From Acheta domesticus (lineage: Eukaryota; Arthropoda; Insecta; Orthoptera; Gryllidae), in contig JAHLJT010008756.1 of assembly GCA_031308135.1 (NCBI GenBank), forward strand, positions 135,796,949-135,860,948: a DNA stretch of 64,000 bases, given 5' to 3'. The translations under genes and the position numbers were made by a program. Shown here piece after piece: positions 21,085 through 32,958 of the stretch. Position 1 is the first letter of the stretch, and the number at the start of each line of letters is the position of its first letter. The notes under the pieces are model-generated. The model had not been told where the DNA came from. It did no database searches and saw nothing but the letters and a program-made list of their open reading frames with translations.

Positions 21085-22045
21085 TCTTAGTTATTGTGTA
21101 TCTCAAAACATTCATAGCGACCCTCGTATAACGACACACCAAAATTGGGTTTCTCTTATTTATTAAGATATTTCAAATGAGAATACTGGTTCCATGTTTC
21201 TTTGGAATATGAAATGTTGTGAACTCATACACGGCATATATTCACAACGTTCCAGAAGCATTACTACATCCCCGTTCTAAAGGCCCGACTAGGCAGATGC
21301 TCGATTACCGCACGTGCCTCGTCGGTCACTGGTTGCTACGCGTCCTCGCAGAAACTCTCCTACCCATGTCGCCACTGTCCGGTATGGACAGGCATTATTC
21401 CCCCAAGAGCTTCTGCTAATTTCTTGTGATATTTTCAGGTATTTCTCCCACGGAGAACGACTATATTGGTGTATGAGCGCTGCTCAAAACGGGTTACAGT
21501 AATCTGGCACGGCTTATTCCTCACTCTGCTAATAGACAGACTCACATAATCATTCGTTGTTATAAACATTAGTACAACATTTATTTCGTGTACCGATAAC
21601 ATTTCTTTTAGAAAAAATAATTGCCATGACTTCTGCTCCCAACCCTCGTATTATTTGTACTCAACTCTGTAAATCGTTCCTTTGCAACACGGGGTATAGT
21701 ATTTGCAACACGGGGTTCACGGGGTAAAAGAAAAATAATTGAAGAGAAGTGAATCTGAATAACTTAATATTCACTTTTCATACATTTTAAACCAACAAGT
21801 CAAACGAGGGAAGCAATAAATCAACCTCAAAATTTGCAATTTTATGTATTAATGATCGTAAAATATGCAACATAATCTAGCATAATGCTAAATGTGCAAA
21901 TTTACATAGTATATCTCAAATATGCAAATTAAAACTTTGAAATATGCATCCAGGGACTCCCATTCAAAAGAAAACCGAACTCCGGACTTCTTCGACTGAG
22001 CAGAAGAAATTTGCAATTGCATAATAGTATATTCTTCAACGAGCA
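21085..22045. other. Unannotated stretch
   Basis: No gene is recognised. At 21830-21960 there are several atatgcaa/tgcaaattt words that form a loose tandem pattern. Confidence 0.4.
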
Positions 22046-22048
22046 CAG

Positions 22049-22139
22049 AATGACAGTTATTATTTACGAGTTGATGTTTACGACACGAGCGACTACGTCG
22101 CTCGTGTCGGAATTTCTACGAGTGAATAATAGCCATTCT
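22049..22139. repeat. Hairpin element with perfect 13-bp core
   Basis: cgacacgagcgac (22081-22093) and gtcgctcgtgtcg (22097-22109) are perfect inverted copies around a 3-nt loop. Imperfect outer arms extend to gaatgacagttattatt on the left and aataatagccattc on the right, giving a 90-bp hairpin. It looks like a small palindromic mobile element, similar in kind to the one at 36038-36130. Confidence 0.65.
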
Positions 22140-24545
22140 ACGCGAGTAGAGGACTATACTTTCTCTACGACTTTGAAATTGATATTTTAAAAATACTAAA
22201 TGGGCACCTTCACGTTACAGAACGGCTACAGAACACTAATTTTCTCAATGTTCTAACAAACACCAACTCACATACTGTATCGTGGTTCATCTGTCTTACG
22301 ACTGTTGCAACCTGCCGCAGCAGAGCACGCAGCGCCTCTCTAGGAGACTGCGAGAACCCTGTATCGTGTATAATGAACTAAGACGAACGTGATCGGTCGA
22401 TAAGCCGTACGGTAATAATATTCTCACACGGCTTATGGAATTGGCATCATTACTGCATCCGATAAAGTGCAGAAATGTATACATTCTGCAGTAGTCATAA
22501 AGAAAAACCTGATCCTTACTTATCTCCAGTCGCCATTGTGCGGTCTCTGCTACACTCGTCTACCCATTTGCAGAGTTTCATCCCCTCCACACAGCACACA
22601 GCGGCGCTTTGTTCTAGCACGGTGGAATGTCTGAGCGACTTGAACTTGTTTTTACTCCATGTTGCATGCCTTCGTAACATGCCAGATAATGTATTTACCT
22701 TAAGCCATATTTTCTGATTCACTCTCATACATTTCCGCTAAATCTCTACATTGCTCTCCTTACTTCGTATTAGAGAAAGTAAAACATCTTACCTGAGTGC
22801 AATTTGTGCACGTCCGATATAAAAAAAATCTAAATATTTTATTACATTTCGAATGTCTGCAACCAATGACACCCAATACTATGGAAAGTCACAGAATAAA
22901 TTGCTACTGTACTTGTACTTTAGAAAATATTTTCCTACAGGTGGACTAATGCACAGAGACAGGATTTCCATGCAAATGCATGTTTTATGTAAACTTTCTC
23001 CGGATATCAAATTTTCTAAATTTGTGTTTAATGGCATGCCCATTGAAAAAGGTATAATTTTCCATGCATGTTCCCATGCTTTGGTCAGTATTTTGGAAAA
23101 ACGTAACATATGTATTAAGCATATTTTGATGATAGTATGTATTTTTATTAGGCATTTTCAAGGAAGAAATTTTTAAAATTATACTTCGATTAAACAGCAA
23201 GTCCTTTTCCCAGCTGAAAAGAGAGGGACACCTTCCTGCCATCCAGTCTGGAGCTTCTATAACCAGCACTTACGTCGTAACGAAGCTCAGGGTTGGATGG
23301 CAATGTTCCCCCCCCCCTGCCTGCTCGTGTCCTTGAAGGGAGTTTGTTTAATCGGAGTATAAAACATTTTATGATTAAATGCCATTTTCTATAATATGAC
23401 ATTGACAGATGTCGTCACTTTTCATTTTTAAGACATATATATTCAAATTCTCGGGTGTTCTAAAGAAAATTAACTAAGAGTGTTGTTCATTTCGTTAATG
23501 AAATATACATTCAAAATACTCGTATTATCTTTGTAGCCCCTGCAAACACACTGCATCAGGGTCGGGCGCTTACTCGGCCACTAGTGGCGTCCACTACATG
23601 TTGGTCACTAGTTGCTAGGCCCTGGCCATTAGTCGTCGGCATCAGCTACTAGTCGCGACCACTTGTGCCGCCGCTGAGGCTCATTCCCCCCACTAGTCGT
23701 CGCCACTTTGGTCTCTCTGTGCACTGAGTCTGCTGAGAAACTTTACAACGTAATGTGCTGTAGGTTTTTTTTTATTGAAATACGAAGCTTCTAATTGCCC
23801 TCATATTGGTGATATTGGTACAAAGATGTCGAAAGCGATGACCAGCAAATCACTCGGCGTTAAATGTATCGTCGATAAAATCTTGTATCGACTGGCGTGT
23901 GGAGCCTAATCCAAGAGGGGCAACATTTTTTGGGACTCTTTTTAACCGAATTTCTTTTAGCTAAATACCAAAAGTTATACTAGTAAATTATTCAATAGTA
24001 CATGAAAAATGAAAGTACATCTTAATTATTCAAAACTCAATTGATTTTTGTTTTGAAAAAGGAGTTTACATGGTTCCTGGATAGCCTGGACAGCCTCTTC
24101 TCCAAATTTACTAAATTATTAGATTAAAAAACGGGGAAAATCAGAGATTGAACGTATTCAAGAAAATAAAATGCTTTATTATGTAAATCCTCGTGGCCCC
24201 TTTCAAAACAAAATTGTTTCTTCACAAGAAATTTACATAGCACATTATTTCGCGTGCCAAATTTCCAAGCCTCTTCATATGTCGAAAGCTACAATTAATA
24301 ATTCAAAAAGTTAAAATACTGATTTAATACGTTACTAGAGGTGTTGAAAAGTTTAAAATAGAAAATATATGTCGGTAACCTAGAGCAAAATATTCCAAAG
24401 TAAGGAGAGGAATTTAGCATGAATATAAAAATTGTAATTCCTCATCTGGAACCTACCAAGCTAAAAGAACAACACTCATGAATGTTTAAGACGAGTTTAT
24501 GATGATAATTTTACCAGTTTTCTTTAATGAATGCATTGATGCTGT
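22140..24545. other. Unannotated stretch
   Basis: No gene recognised. At 23570-23715 a series of degenerate ctagt-containing words (cactagtggcgtc, cactagttgctagg, cattagtcgtcgg, ctactagtcgcgacc, cactagtcgtcgcc) looks like a decayed short tandem repeat with a unit of roughly 15-20 bp, or irregular spacing. Confidence 0.4.
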
Positions 24546-24549
24546 GATT

Positions 24550-24790
24550 ACATGCATAATTATGACAGGAAGTGGGAATAAGCACAATCAAATTAAAGCC
24601 AATTAGGAAATTATGCACTTATTTATTGCTAATTTATTACTCCAACAATAATTTTGTGTTATTGTTCATTAGTAAATACAGTTATTTAATACTTAATTTT
24701 ACATTTGATAATATTTGATTGTGCTCATACTTACATTTTATTACGCATATACGCAGGACTTCCATGACATCATAATTCTCATGCCAGTTT
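24550..24790. repeat. Imperfect inverted repeat, about 240 bp
   Basis: gaagtgggaataagcacaat (about 24570) is partly mirrored by attgtgctcatacttacatt (about 24717). Outside it, ataattatgaca is mirrored by tgacatcataatt. This may be a decayed MITE. No target-site duplication found. Confidence 0.4.
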
Positions 24791-24984
24791 AGCAGGATTT
24801 AATACACGAAAACCGAAATGAATTTAATGATTGCGTAATAAATACCAAAAAATTAGTACCGCGCACCCTTTCCTTACTCATTCTGGTCCTCCTATCGCGA
24901 CACACACTCACATGTCCTACATTGTACCCTTCTGGCGGAGGTATCGGGGGGGGGGCTCGGCGGATGACACGTGCATGGGTGAGA

Positions 24985-25078
24985 GACCCCCATTTTCCTG
25001 CTAAAACAAACTATACTCACGGGTTGGTAACCAAATCATGATTGACGCGCCCAGAAACACCAGTCAATTAATCATTAA
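24985..25078 (+). mobile_element. SINE 3' tail fragment
   Basis: actcacgggttggtaacc, then gattgacgcgcccagaaaca, then an AATC/AATT-like tail (cagtcaattaatcattaata). Only the last 90 bp of the SINE remain. Confidence 0.55.
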
Positions 25079-25097
25079 TAATGATAAATTATTAGTA

Positions 25098-26212
25098 TAT
25101 TATTATTATTATTATTATTCCTCTAAATCACGACTAAAGATGTTATGTGTCGGCTGAATATAAAGTCTACTCCAGGTTGCAACCAGCTACCTAAGGAGTA
25201 GATCTAGGGACTGTCGGTGCCTCTACAATAATACTTTGCGCAAGATGTGGGCTGTTCCAAATAAAGCGATTTCTTGCACTTCCCAGTCTTTCGGATTACC
25301 TGGGAGTTTAGCCAAGTTCTTACACAAATTTTGCGGAACAAATCCCAGAGCTCCGATAACTATCGGGACGACCTGTGCTTTGACGCCCCATATTCGGCTG
25401 ATCTCGATTTCCAAACTCTTATATTTAAGACGTTTCTCTGCCTCCTTGGTAACGACGTTTTGATCGCAAGGTACAGCAACATCGACATGTAAACACGATT
25501 TGTTCTCCAAATCCCGGAAGACTATATCCGGTTTGTTTGCCGCTATCGTGCGATCAGTTTGAATCTTTTGGTCGTACAATATCGTACACAATCCAACAGA
25601 TGTCACCGGTTTTGGTGAGTGTTCGTACCACTTGGGGCATGTGTTCGGAACTTCGAGGGCGGTACAGATCTGCCAGTGGAGGTAGCTACACACCGTGTCG
25701 TGTCTTTTCAAGTATTCGGTCTTTGCTAGGATTGGACAAGCTGAGACAATATGATCAATGGTTTCTACGTGTTCCTGACAAATGCGGCATTTATCATCTT
25801 GGGAAATTTGAAGAACCGCTTTATCATAATGTCGTGTTCTCAAGGCCTGATCTTGGGCAGCTATTACAAGTGCTTCCGATTCTGGCTTGATTCTCCCCCT
25901 TTTAAGTCACATAAATGTTTGATCTTTATTGATCTGCACCTTGTCCATTCGTTTCAAATATTGTCCGTGGAGTGGTTTGTCTCTCCACGATTTCTTTAAC
26001 ATTTTTATGTGTCAAATTTCACGTTAAGTAGCAACAGAAGTTCAGTGTCTCTGTCATTCTGGGTGTCTTGCATAGTCTTGTTTGCAATGCTTCTTGCTAC
26101 ACTAACAATGCCTCTGTTTCCCATTCTTCGGTCAGATTTCATGACCTGCCTCATTAGTGGGTCATCTTGATGGCTGACTACATATTTTTATATTCATTAT
26201 TATTATTATTAT
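25098..26212 (-). mobile_element. R4/Dong-like LINE copy 1, 5'-truncated, bracketed by TAA microsatellite
   Basis: The element (about 25120-26194) lies between ATT tracts at 25098-25119 and 26195-26212, which read as TAA on the element's sense strand. Coding is on the minus strand and covers the RT thumb remnant (about 26180-25900), the zinc knuckle and the restriction-like endonuclease. The 3' UTR ends directly in the microsatellite. The RT palm is missing, so the copy is 5'-truncated. Dong elements of the R4 clade are known to insert in TAA repeats, which matches both the endonuclease type and the site. Two further copies (51.8 kb, 63.2 kb) share the 3' end. Confidence 0.75.
25223..25920 (-). 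pseudogene. C-terminal zinc knuckle and restriction-like endonuclease of R4/Dong-like LINE copy 1
   Basis: A 206-codon open frame (25223-25843) continues upstream after a stop that replaces a tryptophan codon present in the 63-kb copy. It reads KCRICQEHVETIDHIVSAC, a C-x2-C-x8-H-x4-C knuckle. KPDIVFRDLE then supplies the PD of the nuclease, CLHVDVAVP the second aspartate and EAEKRLKYKSLEIEI the lysine motif, followed by VPIVIGALGF and a conserved ILRKVLL end. These residues form the site-cutting domain of RLE-type LINEs. The key residues are intact over about 200 codons, so decay is recent compared with copy 2. It acts in the nucleus on the target site only as part of the full RT protein, which is not present here. 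Confidence 0.8.
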
Positions 26213-26404
26213 ATGCATATCGGCCATTTTTTACCACGCTACACGTTACCTTCCGAGGCCCAGTCATATTTATCCCTAGAGATTAATGTGTCATTATGGG
26301 GATCAGCTTTTTTCGGCAGTATCCTTTGGTAAGGCAAGGTTGTTACGCCATGCGTTATGAATTACGAGGTGAAAGGATGGTGATGAGGGGTGAAGGGACA
26401 GTCA

Positions 26405-26515
26405 CAAATACGACCATCCTCGCGCAGGACTCGAACCTGCAGCCTCCTCGGCGCAGACGACGGTTGCCGCAACTCTCAACCGTCGAGACTGCCTGCCAGT
26501 CTGGACAACACGATG
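26405..26515 (-). mobile_element. tRNA-like promoter unit (second SINE family or tRNA pseudogene)
   Basis: On the minus strand, ggctgcaggttcgagtcctg contains a perfect B box (ggttcgagtcc) and the arm around it pairs as a T-arm. Upstream are ggttgagagttgcggcaacc and cagactggcaggcagtctcg. It does not fold as a normal tRNA and differs from the main SINE head. The tail (gtatttgtgactgtcccttc) may be the SINE body. Confidence 0.45.
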
Positions 26516-26519
26516 ACCC

Positions 26520-27105
26520 GGTCAACTTTTGTCTTTCTGCAGAAGCAGAGGCTGTGTTAAAATTCTAAATGAAGAAGGGGGATTATATCAGTCAATATTT
26601 ATGGATTATTTCATTGGTGCCATTAGTTTTGTTCGCTCACGAGGAATCCCATCCTTCTTAGTAGTTTGGCCTCCGATCGCTTTTGAGGACAGCTCTCTGG
26701 ACAAGATATACCCTTCTCAGTGCTGGCGATTACACATGTACCAAGGACGAAAAATATAATTCCGTTATCACTGACGCTATTCCAAGATTCAAAAGGAGTC
26801 CACATTATAATTTCAAACAGACAGATTCGCGAGTAAAACAAATTCGTAGCCATCATACCGAATATCCATGTGCAATCTAGATGACAAATAAAAGACTGTT
26901 TCCTTATAAGTTAAGTGCTAAGTAAATTTTAGAGGATGTTTTTATCCCTGAATAATGTCTCAACACCTCATCAGTATTCTCACAAGTAAGTTTTAGAGTT
27001 AGCAATAAAATGTGATTCATTTTAATTTTTGTTGCTGCGATAATTACTTTTAAATTTGATTTTTCGCTGTTAACATGTCTTCTTGCACCCCTACTTTAGC
27101 TAGAA
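26520..27105. other. Unannotated stretch
   Basis: No gene or bounded element is recognised. Confidence 0.4.
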
Positions 27106-27250
27106 TATATGCCTTTTTCAATGCCTGTTTTAGTAAAAATAAATGCTAATTTGAATACCTATTTTAGTAAAAATAAATGGCTATTGAATGCCTATTTTAG
27201 TACAATTAAATGCCTCTTTGAATGCCTATTTTAGTTAATATAAATGCCTC
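27105..27250. repeat. Imperfect tandem repeat, unit about 35-40 bp
   Basis: Four units of the type gaatgcctattttagtaaaa followed by taaatgcc or taaatgct occur in a row. Similar atgcatattt words recur around 27.8 and 28.8 kb. Confidence 0.6.
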
Positions 27251-27289
27251 AACTTGTGGGCTCTAATCGGAAGCATGGAAACAAATGCA

Positions 27290-27500
27290 GATATCGTGGC
27301 CGTCCCTGTGGGGGCGAATAGGTGTCCTCCCGCCCCGCCCCGCCCCGCGCCGTTAGGTCCGGGACGGCCCGCTCGTCGCGTGCAATTATTTGATTACGCA
27401 GATAAGCATCGCGTAATACGGGAACCCGGCACCGGCAGCGGCAGCGGGACCGGCACTGGCTCCATTACGGAGCGCCGGCGCGCATGCCGATGCCCGCGCG
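27290..27500. other. GC- and CpG-rich island
   Basis: About 200 bp rich in CpG (cgccccgccccgccccgcgc, accggcagcggcagcgggac) in AT-rich surroundings. The short frames on both strands have no recognised domain. Confidence 0.45.
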
Positions 27501-28155
27501 CGCGTTTATTCTTGGACGCGGATCTGCATACAGATTGTACCTGTAATATTTGGCCATAAATTACCCCTCCCCACCCGGTGGCGAAGCCCAGGGGAGACGG
27601 GAGGGGCAACTACCCCCCCCTCCTCCTGTATCTTAGAGGTTTCGGGCGTGTAAGTGAGAATTTTGTGGTTCCGGATTAATAACCCCTTAGATTATTAGTA
27701 GGGAGCGGATTTCTACGATTTTGTGTATTTTTGTCTATTGCTCCAGGGCATAGCTAAGTGAAATTTCTCGACATTTAGTTAGAGTTGGATGCTATGTAGT
27801 GCATATTTGGCCGATTTTTCCTGGTCGTGCATATTTGTATAGATATAGCCGGATATTTTGTATATTTCCTTAAAACAGAGACTTATCTATAAAACGTTCC
27901 ATCAGATGTAATTTATTTATTATATAGAATTTATTTATTGGTGATCGTTCATTGATTCGAAAGAGCTTGCCACAATTTGCGTTTTTCTTTTTTATACATG
28001 ACAAAATACTTGTGCAAATGTAGGATATTCCGTGATAATTTTTTTAAAACCAGGCAAAAGAAATGCAAGAAGACTACAATGAACTTGTAAGATTAATATT
28101 TATTTTAATTAGTTCTCGCGCGAAGTAAGATTATCATATTATGTTTGCAAAAATA

Positions 28156-28683
28156 TACAGGATGTCCGGGGAGGAAACGTCGAAACATCGAAAATAAGCT
28201 CTTAAGACAATTCTAAGCATATTTTGTCTTATAAACTACGTGGATAATCCGAATGGTTGAGCCGCAATGAGCACTCAAAAGTTGGTTTGAAAAATGATTT
28301 CTACGCAAAAATTTGCATTATGAAAGCATAGAAATACTCCAGAAACATGTAAATTGTTTATTATTTACAAACGAAATTAAGATATTTGTTCAGAGAGAAA
28401 AATTGCGAGAAATAAAAAAGCAGTCGAATTGTGTAAATGGGGTGCTTTTTTATTTCTTGCTTAATTTTTATTAATCTTAATCTTCTTTTCATAATTCTTA
28501 AATATGGAGTGTTTCTAAGCTTCTATAATGGAAATTTTTGCCTAAAAATCAATTTTTCAAACCAACTTTTGAGTGCTCAACCATTCGGAATATCCACGTA
28601 GTTTATTAGACAAAATATGCTTAGAATTGTCCTTAAGAGCTTATTTTCGAAGTTTCTGCGTTTCCTGCCCCGGACACCTTGTA
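28156..28683. mobile_element. Long terminal-inverted-repeat element with TA duplication
   Basis: The element (28158-28681, 524 bp) has arms of about 220 bp. The left end starts caggatgtccggggaggaaa, and the right end on the other strand starts caaggtgtccggggcaggaa. Both are flanked by TA (28156-28157 and 28682-28683). Inner arm blocks such as agctcttaag, gcatattttgtct, ccaacttttgagtgctca (and its reverse) and ccattcggaatatcc pair along the whole length. The TA duplication suggests the Tc1/mariner superfamily. No transposase frame exists, so it is a fold-back non-autonomous element. Confidence 0.75.
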
Positions 28684-28907
28684 TATATATTTTCATACAA
28701 ACATGCGTCTCGTGAATTTTGTCAAGAAAAAGTGTGAAGAAATGAAATATTGTTCATTTTAATTGCATATTAAAGTGCATATTTCAAAATTTTTAGATCA
28801 TAATGCATATTTTTAAAACCATATTTCAGGATTTTTAAAAGCATATTTGAGGCATAAGAATCCTCTCCCTAGTTATTAGATACCTCTCCCTAGATACTTT
28901 AGTGCAT

Positions 28908-29036
28908 GTTGTAGCCAGGAGGTAGCGGAGTTCCCCCGCCGCCGAAACATGGCGCCGACCTGGACGTCGCGTGGGCCTGCGGGTTTGTCTTCCCTTGGCT
29001 TCTCCCGGGTGGAGCGCCTGGCCTCGGTCGGGATGA
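28908..29036 (-). mobile_element. SINE fragment, minus strand
   Basis: ccaggaggtagcggag, tggcgccgacctggacgtcg, gtcttcccttggcttctccc and ctcggtcgggatgagc follow the minus-strand order of the SINE body (scheme: ccgacctaccgtcgac, ggttttcccc, accaggtatctccc, ccgggacaagctc). Diverged and without ends. Confidence 0.45.
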
Positions 29037-29399
29037 GCGTTTGCCAGATTATTTGTCGTCTAAGTCGTGATTTTTAACAAATCTTGGTGGAAAAAGCTTG
29101 AAAAAATAAAAATCCAATAATAAGTAATATTTTAATTGTAAGTCTCGAAACAGATACAATTATATAGATTTCAATCGCAAACAGCATAATCAGTAGGTCC
29201 TAATATTTTATAGGTATTTTCGTAATCTGCAGACGTGTCTCCCTTGGCGAAATAGTCTTAATTTTTGGCAGCGTGAGAGCTCGCCATCTTCATGTGAGAG
29301 CCTGTTTTCGAGTGCTTCATGGTATCATTTAGTCCACCATGAGAAATGCTCCACTCTTTCTTACACCGTCGAACACGCTTTATAGTCGTTTGACTTTAC

Positions 29400-29600
29400 T
29401 TCGCACAGACAATTATAATTTTTATTGTTAATTTATTATTAATTATAATTTATTATTTTTTTATTATTTTAATATTATATTATTATTATTTTAATATTAA
29501 TAATAATTATTTTAATATTATATTAATTATTATTTTAATTTATTTATTATTTATTATTATTTATTAATTTATTATTATTATTATTTTTTAATTCTGGCCC
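29400..29600. repeat. ATT/AT-rich low-complexity tract
   Basis: About 200 bp almost entirely of ttattatt, taataatt and ttaatatt words. No function can be assigned. Confidence 0.8.
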
Positions 29601-29693
29601 TCAAGAAAATGTGCGCAGATAAATTCTTTCCCCACACGTCATATACAGTTTTTACTGTTTTTTGACAAGTAAATAAATAAATAAATAAATAAA

Positions 29694-29976
29694 TCACCTT
29701 CCCATTTAATTTTGTATTTGGATAGTTTTTGTTAGACCGACGTTTTCCTAGTTTGATTTTCTTAATGGACGTGTCTTGCGCCGACAAATCCAAACAGTCC
29801 GAAGAACTATCGTCTTTACTCAACTTCAGACAAAGCGTGAAGGAATTGTGCTCAATTGAACTGTGCAGTTGTTTATTTTCCGAGTAGAGTGTTTGGCGTA
29901 TCCAACATGCGGAGCGAGCACACGACATTTCGATACAAAATGAACAGCGCGTTGCGACCTGCGATGGCGTCGACAC
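29694..29976 (-). other. Unrecognised open frame next to the AT-rich tract
   Basis: The minus strand is open for 131 codons (29581-29976). The lower third, about 40 codons, is translated AT-rich tract and AAAT repeat. The upper part includes KLSKDDSSSDCLDLSAQDTS and KKIKLGKRRSNKNY, a serine-acidic then basic composition that could be an exon, and it ends near a possible splice donor (gggaag then gtgatt). I do not recognise the protein. With no second exon and no homologue in the window, a chance frame is just as likely. Confidence 0.2.
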
Positions 29977-30679
29977 CGCTAGCTCGACGACCTACTCACC
30001 CGACGATCCGACTCACTCCCTTGCATCATGCAACGACCGACTCATTTGCTACAGTCACTGGGATTTCTTTCGCGTGCTTTTTTATTTTTATTTTTGTTAT
30101 GGGCAATTGAATCGAAAAAGTTTACAAAAGCGTGATTTTGGCTGTACCGCATAGGACTTTCGCTTTTAGTCTTAAAAAGCGGGACGTCTGGCAACGCTGG
30201 TGGGGAAGCTTACTACACAATTTTTTTCAGACTTTTGCACGTGTAGTGCTAAATTTACTGAACTTCATGACATTAATTCTAAACTGATTTATTGTTTTGT
30301 TTCTTCAAAAATTTCACAAATGTATTTCCTAAATGTTTTATATCGGTGGTGAATTACCATACGGGGCATTTCTTACACATATTGAATTTTTCAGTACAAG
30401 ACCTTGAAATGATTTCTTACGAAGTTTGTTGACAAACTCTAAGTTTTGGGTGAAAATAAGCATAGAGCACCAGATTTTTCGCTTCTATAATATTCTTAAA
30501 GTCGTAATTCATTTTACAGTTAGGGATCCGAAAAATTGAGAAAACATGAAAAATGTGAATAGATGGCAGCTGAGAAGAGAAGGGTAAAACCGAAAAAATA
30601 AACCTAGAATGAGTAGACAAGGAAACTAGTAGTACGAGAAAGTCTGTGCTATTCTGTAATACGACTAGATTTGTTTCTC

Positions 30680-31340
30680 TTCCTCCTTCTTTCCATGCTC
30701 CTGCTCTTCCCTTGTTATTTTCTTGCTACTGCTTACAGATTATAAAGAAAATATTGTAATGTTGCGGGAAAAAAACTGTGAATTTTTTACGACAAAAAAC
30801 TCATATTGCCGTGTCCTGGTAACGAATATGTCAATAAATCTTGTTCCTATATGGACGGTGTTACGCATCAACCTGCTAAGCGCCATTTTTGAAAGAAAAA
30901 AAAAGAAAAGAAAAAAAGAGATATGGACGCAATCAGTTGCATTGGACCATGTTCTAAGTGTACGCAAAATTTTGGTGCCAAATATGTAAAAACAGTCTTA
31001 TAATTAATGAAAAAATGTGAACGCCATCAGCCACATCAGGGATTTTATGTTTCGCAATAACCGGCTATAAACCTAGATCTTCAATTCTGCTGCTCTTAAT
31101 TTCACATTATGCAGGCAAGCGCCGGATATTCCACTCATGTTTGCCTAGTTTGGCGCTTCAATGAATGAAATAATTAAATTACAGTTTTTAGAGGTGAAAA
31201 TGTAATAAATCTTCGAACACGATTATCTCAAAACTTGTATGATGTCTCGTAGCCGGTTGCTGCATACACCGTCCATATGTAGTAAAAACCAACTCGCTTG
31301 TAGTCAGAATCCACGTTTTGTGGGTATACCTTGATATTGG
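30680..31340 (+). repeat. Dispersed non-coding repeat, copy at 30.7-31.3 kb
   Basis: gttgcgggaaaaaaactgtg, aactcatattgccgtgtcct and ggtaacgaatatg match the start of the copies at 9.1 and 41 kb. After intervening unmatched sequence, tcagaatccacgttttgtgg continues the same order at about 31307. The middle may hold another insertion. Confidence 0.55.
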
Positions 31341-31379
31341 AACAGGCGCGGCTCGGTTATTAAAGGCTGTAAGGTGAAG

Positions 31380-32470
31380 CCTCTTCTAGAGAAATCGCCC
31401 ACCAAAAGAAATTTAAAAATATGTTTTACAAATGTATTTATTTATTAATATTGGATTTCGGAGTTGTATAATGTAACAATCATATCAAAATTTTCTTTGT
31501 CGGTTCGTTACCGGCCGGCCGTGACGCATTTGAAGCTGTTGACAGGGAAGTGAGAAGCTTTAGGCTCCCACTTCATTCCGCCATAATACCTGTGTAAAAC
31601 GAGGAGGCAATGACGTCATGCATTCACTGCACAGGCTTACCGGCGGACGAAAGGCTGCAGCCAGGCAGCCTTCAAGGCTGGGGGTCTAAGGTCTGAAGAA
31701 GGGCGTGCTCACCAGATAGCATTACTATGCAGTTCAGCGACTAGCATTGCTCTCGGATAGCGTAAATTGCCAAAATTATTTAAAAAAAATTAGGCCACTT
31801 CCTACACCTAAAATTATGCAGATAATTTTTTTCTTAATTAAATGAGATTATCAAAAACAGATCTTTAAATGAGATTACGTTAAATTTTCCTAAAATATTA
31901 GAATTTGTGGTGTACTTTCCCATGAAGCATACGCAATTTTTAAATCTTCAACAATTATTCTTTTTAGAAACTACTCTTTAGAAATATTTTAGAAACCTTT
32001 TTCTTTAAATTTTTCCACACATGTAGCAAAGAACAGTAAATAAGGTGGTGCTAGTCCCATTTTCGGATCTCTCTTCTGGTATTTTCGAAAGTTGAAAAAT
32101 TAAAAATGGTAAATTTCAATTTCTCGTTCGTTGTTTGATGCGCTGTCTCTTCGCGAAATGGCAGCACGACGGTTTCAATTATATTTGAATGCTTCCCATC
32201 GTCGCCGGTTGTGATTATTGTATAATATAGATACAATTATTATGAAAGGAAATATATTTAGGGAAGGTAATATATTTAACATAGAACTAACAAATACATT
32301 TCTAATATTGCAGACGTTTTGATCGCTGATTATGGTATTCAGACATTGTAAGATCACTTCAATGTAAGCAAGGCGAGTTTCTGTTAAATACTTTTATTTC
32401 TAATGTGTTTGCAAATACTGCAGCAGTTAAATTTATTCACGTTTGTTTTATTTGTAAAAGTTAGATATGA
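31380..32470. other. Unannotated stretch
   Basis: AT-rich. A part near 32040-32100 (aaggtggtgctagtcccatt, then attttcgaaagttgaaaaat) resembles the inner part of the dispersed non-coding repeat. No gene recognised. Confidence 0.4.
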
Positions 32471-32474
32471 CTAC

Positions 32475-32625
32475 TGTTCCTGGCTAAAAAACAAACGCAG
32501 TTATGCATTACAGGCACTTCGTTCGAATTGGTTGAATTGGACCTTTTCAACAGAGTATGAAAAACAATTTTATATTTCAGTATTACGTAACTATTTCTAA
32601 TAATACTAGAATGTATGTTCAGTTT
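32475..32625 (+). repeat. Dispersed repeat shared with 45.8-45.9 kb
   Basis: ggttgaattggaccttttca and tatttcagtattacgtaact, then tctaataatactagaatgta, parallel ggttgaattggatgttttca and tatttcagtactgcgtatct, then tccaataatgtgagaaagta at 45798-45895. The same family therefore flanks the large inverted repeat at 45 kb. Confidence 0.5.
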
Positions 32626-32958
32626 TGTCACCTCCAGTTCTCGTTTTCTTCAGTGTCCCCGCTTTAAAACTAATGGATAGACAATTACAGGGGACGCTGC
32701 AACACAAATGCTTGGAGGGCATAAGCGTCAAGCAGGTTGCCTAATTGAGAAACGCCAGCGATTCGCTGTGTTCCACTTAACACAGTCAAGTCATTAATCA
32801 AGTCATTAATAAATCAGCTGAATAATCGCACTAAATGTTAAAAATATAAGTAAATTATTTGTAATATATTGAATAGTTTATAACTTTCCCCATTCTTTGT
32901 TAACTGTATCTTCTTAAATGGCATTCTTTTTCTTCCTCTTATTCTGCCCTTTTCCTAA

